Source of the DNA: Pedococcus sp. 5OH_020
Lineage (GTDB): Bacteria; Actinomycetota; Actinomycetes; Actinomycetales; Dermatophilaceae
Reading direction: 5' to 3'
Assembly (NCBI RefSeq): GCF_027812955.1
Contig: NZ_JAPYZV010000010.1
Span: 84,062-148,061 of the forward strand
Length of the DNA stretch: 64,000 nucleotides
Position 1 is the stretch's first letter; each line of letters begins with the position of its first letter. Position numbers and translations under genes: made by a program. The notes below the pieces were generated by a model. The model saw nothing but the letters and a program-made list of their open reading frames with translations. It was not told where the DNA came from and ran no database searches. Positions 43,743 to 50,544 of the stretch are shown here, one piece after another.

Positions 43743-45284
43743 TCAGTGTGCGGCCTCCGTGTCGCTCGGCACCTCGACCGATCCGCGGCGCCGTGCGGGT
43801 CGCTCCCGTGGCGGGCTGAAGAGCGCCACTCCCCAGGGGATCAGCCAGGAGGCCAGGCCGAAGACTGCTGCGGCACACGTCAGGAGGTTCGCCAGAGCAA
43901 GGTGTTTGACGAGGTCCGCGCTCCCCTCGGTCAGCATGACTGCCCAGAACTGTGCGACCACCTCGCCGCCGAGGAACAGGGCGACCACCCCCATCGCCTG
44001 CCGGCCCCGGCTCGCGCCCTTGCGAACCGCGAGCGCTCCGCCGGCCATCGACACGACGACCAGGACGAAGATGAGCCAGGGTGAGGGGAGGAACACCGTG
44101 GTCCACGCCTGCTCGACAAAGCACACCCGACACTCCAGGTGGCTCCGACCTGGCTCGCTCGCCGGGTACGAGTAGATGTAGTCCGGGCGGAACCGTGCCA
44201 TCCCGTCCAGGCCGCGGCCGAGCAGCGAGGCGAACCGCAGCGGTTCCCGCAGGTAGACCATGGTGGTCCGCAGCGGGGTGGCCTTGTCGACCAGACCCGA
44301 GTACTCGGGACGGGCAGCCGCTGTCTCGGAGTCGAGGAGGGTCTTGCCGCTCGCGGCGGCCAGGCTCGGGTCCAGGCCGAGGTTGCGGAGGTCCTCGCCC
44401 GGGTGCGAGCTGTGCGGCAACATCTCGAGGAACACGGCGTTGTAGCGGTTCTGCTCCGTGACGCGGGCAGGAGTGGCGCCGACATGCAGCGCTGCGACCA
44501 TCAGCACGACCAGCGCCGCTCCGGCTCCCGGCAGGTACCCGCGCCAGCCCGAGCGCAGCCGTGCCGTCCAGGTCTCGCCCGCCGCCCGACCGTTGTGCAG
44601 GCGGCTGCGCAGCAACAACAGCGGCAACACGCCGACCAGCAGCGTGACGGCCTGGGTCTTCGCCGTCAGGGCGAACACCGCTGAGGCCACGAGGGACAGC
44701 AGCGACGCTACCGACCCGGACGAGCGCCAGTACCAGCAGACGGCGGCGATGACGAACAGCAGGCCGGCGAACATGGCAGGCTCGCTGTAGGCCGACATGA
44801 GGTAGCCGGCGAAGGTGCCGTCGGCGAAGACCAGCCACAGCAGCGCGGTGATCGCGAGCCGGAGCTCCTGTGGCCCTGGCAGGGCGCGGAACAGCAGCGC
44901 GGCGGCCGTGCCGAGGATGACGCAGTTGACGACCGCGAGCACCCGCAGGTCCAGGCCCGAGCCGAGCCCGAAGAGGTGGGTGCCCCACATCGAGAGCTTC
45001 ACCGGGACAAGCTCGGAGGACAGGTACCGAACGCCTTCCCCGCAGTCCTGCCCGTACCAGCGGTGCGCCGACCAGGTGAGCTCGACGGCAGTGCGCCGGC
45101 CGAGGTTGGCGTACCCGGTGCCCTCGCTGAGCCCGAACCAGCACATCAGCCGGGAGCCGTCTCCCTGGTTGCTCAGCCCTACCGGTCCACTGACGAACAG
45201 CCGTGCGGCCATTGTCACAGCGAACGCGAGCCCCACGAACGCGGCCTTCAGGTTGGCCTCGCCGAGGCGGGCCCAGGCCCTCAT
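43743..45284 (-). CDS. Polytopic membrane protein of unknown function
   Basis: 513 residues, about ten hydrophobic helices. After the first helix comes an exported loop (SNQGDGSRLMCWFGLSEGTGYANLGRRTAVELTWSAHRWYGQDCGEGVRYLSSEL) with conserved-looking Gly-Asp-Gly and two Cys; a second large loop of ~110 residues contains LECRVCF, so disulfides on the outside are likely. The N-terminal topology is GT-C-like but no family is certain. ATG 45284 overlaps the stop of the upstream lipoprotein gene by 4 nt (ATGA), so the two are coupled. An extra 19 in-frame codons upstream are less likely. Confidence 0.78.
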   Translation of the reverse strand: MRAWARLGEANLKAAFVGLAFAVTMAARLFVSGPVGLSNQGDGSRLMCWFGLSEGTGYANLGRRTAVELTWSAHRWYGQDCGEGVRYLSSELVPVKLSMWGTHLFGLGSGLDLRVLAVVNCVILGTAAALLFRALPGPQELRLAITALLWLVFADGTFAGYLMSAYSEPAMFAGLLFVIAAVCWYWRSSGSVASLLSLVASAVFALTAKTQAVTLLVGVLPLLLLRSRLHNGRAAGETWTARLRSGWRGYLPGAGAALVVLMVAALHVGATPARVTEQNRYNAVFLEMLPHSSHPGEDLRNLGLDPSLAAASGKTLLDSETAAARPEYSGLVDKATPLRTTMVYLREPLRFASLLGRGLDGMARFRPDYIYSYPASEPGRSHLECRVCFVEQAWTTVFLPSPWLIFVLVVVSMAGGALAVRKGASRGRQAMGVVALFLGGEVVAQFWAVMLTEGSADLVKHLALANLLTCAAAVFGLASWLIPWGVALFSPPRERPARRRGSVEVPSDTEAAH

Positions 45285-46045
45285 CGGAGCCCACCTCGGA
45301 CGGTGCCTCGGACGAGGCCCACACGCGGTCCGTACCAGCACTCCGCCGGGGCAGTGAGGTCAGCCACAGCCACCTCGAAGTCGGACCGGAGCGGTCTGCC
45401 GGTGTACTCCGACGCCAGCCGCCTGCACTGCGCCAGCTGGGCCGCGGCTCCCTTCGCGGTCACCTCCCCGACCTTCTCCGCCGTGTGCTGGCCGTCGCAG
45501 GTGACCGCCCTGGTGCCCGACCTGCACAGCCTCACCCGTGCGGAGTCGGCGCGCCTCATGATGCCGCGCAGGCTCGTGTACACGACGGGGTCCTCCTTGT
45601 CCGACTGGCCGGAGAAAGAGGCGAGCTCACAGGCGACGCGGCGTCCGCCCTGCTCCCACTCCTGCGTCGTGGGGAACTTCACGAAGAGCTCGATGCCCCA
45701 CTGGAAGTCGTTGGTCCGCGCGCCGAGGTAGGGACGGATCTCCTCCCGAGGGCACGAGCTCGTCGAGCGACCACGCAGCATCTCCTGCCCGGGGCGGATC
45801 TTCCGTGCGGTGAGGGACGGGTCGACCGTCGAGACGGCGTAGACCTCCAGCTCGTGAGCCTGGTTGCACGGGACGGAGGGCGAGACGTCGGAGACCGAGC
45901 GGAGCTCCATCTCCGTGGGCCTGGGGCGGCACATACCGACCACGGCACGGTCGGTGGGCACGCCGTCGTCGACCGGCTGGCCACAGGCCGCGAGCAGGGG
46001 CAGGAGGAGGGCGGCTGCAAGGCCCCGGAGTGCCGGCTTGGCCAC
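45281..46045 (-). CDS. Septum-formation-family lipoprotein
   Basis: About 254 residues when started at GTG 46045, which gives a clean lipoprotein signal ALRGLAAALLLPLLAAC with the lipid-attached Cys at residue 21. The frame is open to 46177; the extra 44 residues are polar, Pro/Thr-rich and would bury the signal. The mature part has two copies of the septum-formation domain pattern: a Cys followed by SVSDVSPSVPCNQAHELEVYAV in the first, and VRLCRSGTRAVTCDGQHTAEKVGEV in the second, each with C-x-x-x-H-x-x-E. Function of this family is poorly known despite its name. It is coupled to a polytopic protein gene. Confidence 0.78.
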   Translation of the reverse strand: MAKPALRGLAAALLLPLLAACGQPVDDGVPTDRAVVGMCRPRPTEMELRSVSDVSPSVPCNQAHELEVYAVSTVDPSLTARKIRPGQEMLRGRSTSSCPREEIRPYLGARTNDFQWGIELFVKFPTTQEWEQGGRRVACELASFSGQSDKEDPVVYTSLRGIMRRADSARVRLCRSGTRAVTCDGQHTAEKVGEVTAKGAAAQLAQCRRLASEYTGRPLRSDFEVAVADLTAPAECWYGPRVGLVRGTVRGGLR

Positions 46046-46219
46046 ACCCAACGGCGTGGGACGGCTGGTGAGCGGTCGGGTCGTGGAAGGACGGGGACGG
46101 AGGGACGGCGCTGTTCGGCGCGGGGACGAGCCAGAGTCTGTGTACATGTCGCGGTGGAAGAGTGCCGGCCCTCCCAACGGTGACGCATCTAGACAGGTCC
46201 AGCTCCGGAGCCGCGGTCC

Positions 46220-46831
46220 CTACGGGGCGAGGTCGAGCTCCATGAGGATGTCGAGAACGCAGCGGACCGGGTCGTACCTGGAGAACTCCGGGTCGGTCAG
46301 GCGCCTGACGATGAACTCCGCCACCGCGGTCAGCTTCAGGTTGTGCTGGTTGGAGTAGGTCCGCAGCATGCTGAACGCGACGTCCTCCCCGACCCCGAAC
46401 GACAGCATCAGCGCGCCTTTGGCCTGCTCGATCGTGGCCCGGTGCTCAGCGGAGGCGGCAACAGCGGCCGCGGAGCGCTCCCTCACCTCGTCGGTGATGT
46501 CGACCACCAAGCCGTAGAGGCGAGTCACGCGGTCACCCGTAGCCTCGCTCTGCCCGACGAACACGAGCTCGTGGTGGTGACCCCGGGGGTCGACCATGCG
46601 GTACGTGCAGGAGTACGGGCCCGGGTGTGTCAGGTGGTGCTGGAAGCGCGCCAGCATGATGGGGCAGTCCTCCGGGACCATGCGCTGCAGCAGGTGGTCG
46701 GTGGTCGGCACATCGGAGCTCTCGAGGCCGTGCAGCTCCCGGAGTGGGAGGCTCCAGTCCCAGACGCCCGTCGTGACGTCATACGCGAACGTCATCGCCT
46801 CATCGGCGGCGGGGAGACCTGAAGCTGACAT
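46220..46831 (-). CDS. PAS and ANTAR domain-containing protein
   Basis: 203 residues. Residues ~10-120 form a PAS fold (TFAYDVTTGVWDWSLPLRELHGLESSDVP ... YRMVDPRGHHHELVFVGQSEATGDRVTRLYGLVVDITDEV). Residues ~125-190 are an ANTAR domain (HRATIEQAKGALMLSFGVGEDVAFSMLRTYSNQHNLKLTAVAEFIV) with the usual A-K-G-x-L-M motif. It would sense a small ligand and antiterminate transcription by RNA binding. It has no receiver domain, so no phosphorylation input. No dedicated kinase is adjacent. Confidence 0.9.
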   Translation of the reverse strand: MSASGLPAADEAMTFAYDVTTGVWDWSLPLRELHGLESSDVPTTDHLLQRMVPEDCPIMLARFQHHLTHPGPYSCTYRMVDPRGHHHELVFVGQSEATGDRVTRLYGLVVDITDEVRERSAAAVAASAEHRATIEQAKGALMLSFGVGEDVAFSMLRTYSNQHNLKLTAVAEFIVRRLTDPEFSRYDPVRCVLDILMELDLAP

Positions 46832-46984
46832 GCGACCTCGAAGATGAACTGCCGGGGGACGGCGACTGTCATACGGGATCGGCCACTTCTTGACCGCTAC
46901 GACTGTACGACGCGGCGCGCTCGCTGTGACAGGGTTTCTGCGAAGCTGTGCCGACCTGTCGCGCAGCGCCGGCTGGTTGCTCGC

Positions 46985-47623
46985 TCAGCCGAGGCCCGCA
47001 TGGTGGGCCAGGACCACGAGGTGGACTCGGTCGCGGGCAGTGAGCTTGGTCTGGATGCGCGAGACGTGCGTCTTCACGGTCGTCTCACCGATGTACAGGG
47101 ACCGCGCGATCTCCGGGTTGGTGGCACCCTGCGCCACCAGTCGTAGCACCTCGTGCTCCCGTGGCGACAGACGGCGCAGCGCGCTCACGGCCTCAGGATG
47201 GTGCTGCACGGGCTGCCCCTGGACGAGCCGCGCGAGCACCCCCTTCTCGACGGCGGCGTCTCCGGCCGCCACGGCCCGGATCGCCGCTACGAGCGACTCG
47301 CGCGGTGCGTCCTTGAGGAGGTAGCCACTGGCGCCGGCGCGCAGCGCCGACAGGACGAGGTCGTCGGCCCCGAAGGTCGTCAGGATGAGAATCCTCGTGG
47401 GAGAACCGGACTCGACGATCCGGCGGGTGGCCTCGATGCCGTCGACCTCGGGCATCCGGATGTCCATGAGCGCGACGTCCGGGGCGAGCGTCGTGATGAG
47501 CCCGACCGCCTCCGCCCCGTCCGCAGCGGTGCCGACAACCGTGAAGCCGGCCTCGGCGTCGAGGATGGCAGCGACACCGTCGCGGATGAGGAACTGGTCG
47601 TCGACGACCACCACGGTCGTCAC
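46985..47623 (-). CDS. NarL/LuxR response regulator, partner of adjacent kinase
   Basis: 212 residues. Receiver domain with D8-D9, phosphoacceptor D54 in VALMDIRMPEVDGIEATR and Lys in YLLKDAPRESL; LuxR HTH in the C-terminus (LSPREHEVLRLVAQGATNPEIARSLYIGETTVKTHVSRIQTKL). The GTG at 47623 overlaps the stop of the kinase gene by 4 nt (GTGA), which fixes the start over an in-frame extension to 47704. The pair follows the common actinobacterial DesK/NarL-type layout. Targets unknown. Confidence 0.92.
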   Translation of the reverse strand: MTTVVVVDDQFLIRDGVAAILDAEAGFTVVGTAADGAEAVGLITTLAPDVALMDIRMPEVDGIEATRRIVESGSPTRILILTTFGADDLVLSALRAGASGYLLKDAPRESLVAAIRAVAAGDAAVEKGVLARLVQGQPVQHHPEAVSALRRLSPREHEVLRLVAQGATNPEIARSLYIGETTVKTHVSRIQTKLTARDRVHLVVLAHHAGLG

Positions 47624-48765
47624 GACGGATGTCCGAGAGGCAGGACGGCACGCACCCGGTAGCCGCCGCCCGGACGGCGTCCGGTGGTGAGCATGCCGCC
47701 GCACGCCGCGACCCGTTCGTGCATTCCCGAGAGGCCGTACCCTGGCGCGGAGTCGGCCGCGTCATGCCCTGGTGTCGACTCGCGGTCGTTCTGGACGTCG
47801 ATGACCAGCAGGTCCGCCTGCTTGGAGACCGCAACAGAGGTGGGGGACGTGCCCGCATGCCGCAGAGCGTTCGTCAGCGCCTCCTGCACCACGCGGTAGG
47901 CCGTGGCCGACGCCTCAGCGGTCAGGGCCGGGTCGCCGCAGTGGGCGTCCAGGCTGACCTGCAGGCCGGACTCGCGCATCCGCCGGACCAGCTCCGGCAC
48001 GTCGAGCCAGGTGGGAGCCTGGGCGGCGCGGTTCGCCTGGGAGGGGTCGCGCAGCGCCTCCAGCAGCCGGCGGGTCTCCCCCAGTGCCTCACGCCCGGTC
48101 TCCTGCACGCGCGTGATCGCCTCCTGTGCGCGTGCCGGGTCGGAGGTCATGAAGACCCGGGCCAGCTCGGACTGCACGACGACGACGCTGAGGCTGTGCG
48201 ACACCACGTCGTGCACCTCTCTGGCCAGGCCCAACCGCTCCTCCGCCACCTGGACCCGTGACCGTGCGGCCACAGCCTGGGCGACCCGCTCGCGCAGGAG
48301 ACCCTCGTGCCGGAACGCCGCCCCGAGCGCGAAGATCCAGACCGCGTTCAGCCCCCACGCCCAGGCGTTCGCGAGGTCGATCTCCGGGATCACGTACACC
48401 CACAGAAGCAGGGGGAGCTCGGGCAGGAGCACCGCGGCATACTTCGCGGGCGTACGCCCGTACCGTCCGCAGGCGAACACGCCGACCACGAGCAGATACA
48501 GCGCGGACAGCAGGAACGCGTGCAGGTTCGGGGTGGCCGTGGCCATGAACGCCGCGACGACCACCAGCAGGGAGCCGACGGGACGGCTACGCCGAAGGCA
48601 CAGCGCAAGCGCAGCGGCGGTCAACGCGACCGCGAACGGCCACTGCGGTCCGTGCACCGGCGCCGTCTGTGGGCCGACCACCCACAGCTCGATCTGCCCC
48701 GCGGCCCACAAGGACCCGGGGACCGCCCAGTCCCGCCACGTCAGGCGGGGCAGCAGCCCCGGCAT
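47620..48765 (-). CDS. Membrane sensor histidine kinase (HisKA_3 type)
   Basis: 381 residues. About five transmembrane helices in the first 155 residues, with no extracytoplasmic sensor loop of size, then a HisKA_3 dimerisation domain with H185 in LGLAREVHDVVSHSLSVVVVQSELARVF, and an HATPase domain (VVQEALTNALRHAG, VQNDRES, GYGLSGMHERVAACGGMLTTGRRPGGGYRVRAVLPL). The normally conserved G1 D-x-G-x-G is replaced by a region DVQNDRESTPGHDAADSAPGYGLSGM, a known variant. Phosphorylates the coupled regulator at 46985-47623. Membrane-embedded sensing suggests envelope or lipid stress. Confidence 0.9.
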   Translation of the reverse strand: MPGLLPRLTWRDWAVPGSLWAAGQIELWVVGPQTAPVHGPQWPFAVALTAAALALCLRRSRPVGSLLVVVAAFMATATPNLHAFLLSALYLLVVGVFACGRYGRTPAKYAAVLLPELPLLLWVYVIPEIDLANAWAWGLNAVWIFALGAAFRHEGLLRERVAQAVAARSRVQVAEERLGLAREVHDVVSHSLSVVVVQSELARVFMTSDPARAQEAITRVQETGREALGETRRLLEALRDPSQANRAAQAPTWLDVPELVRRMRESGLQVSLDAHCGDPALTAEASATAYRVVQEALTNALRHAGTSPTSVAVSKQADLLVIDVQNDRESTPGHDAADSAPGYGLSGMHERVAACGGMLTTGRRPGGGYRVRAVLPLGHPS

Positions 48766-48927
48766 CCTTCAAGGCTACCGGCGCGGTGCTCGCCGGACGT
48801 CGTCCTCAGGTCCACAGCGCGGTCACCTGGAGGGACGACGGGCACGGGCAGCGACGCCGACGCGCTCAGCCGTCACCCGCGCCACTGTGGTGAGCCCCCA
48901 CCCAGCAGACCGCGAGGGAGCAGTCCG

Positions 48928-49638
48928 ATGCGCAAGACCGTGCCGTTCTGGGCTTTGGCGACCACCGCCCTCCTGGCGACCCTCACGGCCTGTGGTGAAG
49001 GTTCGGGGACAGCGGGGACCTCCGTGGGCGACGACGATCTCGGGGCCGTTCTGGCCCAGGTCCACGCCGCTGGGAAGCCCGCGTACTACCTGGGGCCGAC
49101 GGTCGACCGCCTGCCGCTGACCTTGTTGGACGTCGTGGAGGAGAACGCGCCGGCGTTCCAGGTGGAGGCCGACTACGGCACCTGCGCGTCGACCGGTGAA
49201 GGCGGGTGCTCGGCTCCGGTGGTGGTTTCGACCAACGACAGGCGTCCCGACGTCCAGGGCACACATTGCCGGCGGCTCGAGCCCCAGCTCGGCGTCGCAG
49301 CGGGAGTGCTCATGGGCGAGCTGACCCTGGTCACGGGGAACGTCGTCATCACGGTGTCGGACTTTCGCGGCCGGGACGCTGGCGACGACGCCCAGGCGGC
49401 GCTCAGGCTGCTGACCGAGCTGCGAGCCGTCGGGGACCCTCGGCCAGTGCGCCGGCTGCCGCCGCCGGACGCCGCGAGCAGCGCATGGCTGGATGCGGTC
49501 TGCGGCACCACAGCAGGTGCGGAGGTCTCGCACGACCTGGGCGCCGGACCTGGCCTCGTGGACAGCTCTCCGTGTTCCTCCGTGGCGACTTCGAGCGTGG
49601 ATCTCGTGGTGCTTGCCGTCAGTAGGCTTGCCTGGTGA
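48928..49638 (+). CDS. Hypothetical secreted lipoprotein
   Basis: 236 residues with a lipoprotein signal peptide (MRKTVPFWALATTALLATLTAC, Cys22). The mature part has a VPTYLG-like segment PAYYLGPTVDRLPLTLLDV seen in various actinobacterial secreted proteins, five further Cys and no recognised domain. A GAGGGAG ribosome-binding site lies 7 nt before the ATG. It diverges from the NarL-type kinase gene. The final GTGA overlaps the next small gene. Confidence 0.72.
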   Translation: MRKTVPFWALATTALLATLTACGEGSGTAGTSVGDDDLGAVLAQVHAAGKPAYYLGPTVDRLPLTLLDVVEENAPAFQVEADYGTCASTGEGGCSAPVVVSTNDRRPDVQGTHCRRLEPQLGVAAGVLMGELTLVTGNVVITVSDFRGRDAGDDAQAALRLLTELRAVGDPRPVRRLPPPDAASSAWLDAVCGTTAGAEVSHDLGAGPGLVDSSPCSSVATSSVDLVVLAVSRLAW

Positions 49639-49925
49639 ACTTCACGCACGAGCAGGTGTGCCGCGTCGCGGACTTGGTTGGAGATCCCCGGGCTCTCGGG
49701 GGCGCCGTGACCAGCGAGCTCTGTGGCCACTGGGAGCACCCGGGTCCTTGTCGCTGGCCGCACCATACGGCCACTGCGGTCCACGGCCGCGACGCCGTCG
49801 TCACGGTGCGGTTCACGGCGCCGGAGGCGGAGGTCGGACAAGTGCGACAGCGAGTCCAGGCAGCGGTGAGTCGCGGCCAGCTCGTCGGACCGGACGGCTC
49901 TCGCACGACCTGGACGTCTGCGTAG
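49635..49925 (+). CDS. Small hypothetical protein with Cys/His cluster
   Basis: 96 residues, starting at a GTG that overlaps the previous stop (GTGA). The middle contains C-G-H-W-E-H-P-G-P-C-R-W-P-H-H, which could bind a metal; the C-terminal half (AVVTVRFTAPEAEVGQVRQRVQAAVSRG) looks like a beta strand and helix. No family recognised. Coupling to a lipoprotein gene suggests a shared role, unknown at present. Confidence 0.55.
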   Translation: MNFTHEQVCRVADLVGDPRALGGAVTSELCGHWEHPGPCRWPHHTATAVHGRDAVVTVRFTAPEAEVGQVRQRVQAAVSRGQLVGPDGSRTTWTSA

Positions 49926-50142
49926 CGGGACAACGCGGGACATACCTCCCGGCTGCTCAACGCGACGTGGGCGGGGCTGGTGTGCATGCGCTTCGTCGGC
50001 CTGGCCACTCTGCGCACCTTGTAGCGTTCAGCACGCAGGTCGAGCGCTCGCGACCTGGTGCTCGCCCACCCGGCCAAGGCCCCGCGGCCATCTCGCCGCA
50101 GGCGGGAAGCCGAGCTACGCTTCGGCGCGTGGGACGTCAGTG

Positions 50143-50367
50143 ATGACCGGCGACACTGCCTTCTGGTGGAGGCTGCAAGAACCGATGCGGCGGCACCGGC
50201 TCGTCAACCAGGCGGCGGGCGTGCTCATGCAGTGGCGGAGCGTGGACTGCGAGGGCGCACTGACGACGCTGGAGCACATGGCTCGAGCGCGCGAGGTCGA
50301 CGTCGTCGCGCTGGCACAGGCGGTCGTGGAAGCGGCGGCGGTCGACGACGGCGACCAGCAGGACTGA
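50143..50367 (+). CDS. Stand-alone mini-ANTAR protein
   Basis: 74 residues consisting almost only of an ANTAR-like domain: HRLVNQAAGVLMQWRSVDCEGALTTLEHMARAREVDVVALAQAVVEAAA, with the A-x-G-x-L-M core followed by three helices. It lacks the PAS, GAF or receiver input domains common in ANTAR proteins. A GTG directly before the ATG (50140) could also be the start. Upstream there is a TACGCT hexamer followed after 7 nt by a 4-codon frame (50129-50143) whose TGA overlaps the ATG. Confidence 0.6.
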   Translation: MTGDTAFWWRLQEPMRRHRLVNQAAGVLMQWRSVDCEGALTTLEHMARAREVDVVALAQAVVEAAAVDDGDQQD

Positions 50368-50473
50368 CACAGCCCACGCATGGCCTGGTGCCTTCGTGGG
50401 CTGCGGCCCGGGTCGCCGCGTGGAGGTAGCCACGTGACCTGACGCTGAGGCCGTCTCATCCTCTGGGCAGGCC

Positions 50474-50501
50474 TTGTCCTTCGCGAGCCGTTCAGTATGG
50501 T
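50474..50501 (+). promoter_or_regulatory. Probable promoter of GH32 gene
   Basis: TTGTCC (50474-50479) and TATGGT (50496-50501) are 16 nt apart, close to housekeeping consensus. The transcription start would be near 50508, right before the operator palindrome. Confidence 0.5.
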
Positions 50502-50514
50502 TTCACTAGATGCT

Positions 50515-50528
50515 TGACAACGTTGTCA
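50515..50528. promoter_or_regulatory. LacI-family operator upstream of GH32 gene
   Basis: TGACAACGTTGTCA is a perfect 14-bp palindrome with the central CG typical of LacI/GalR operators. It sits just past the likely transcription start and 5 bp before the ribosome-binding site (GGAGG, 50533-50537), where a bound repressor would block transcription. No LacI-family gene is in the window. Confidence 0.75.
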
Positions 50529-50544
50529 TTTCGGAGGCCTTAGC

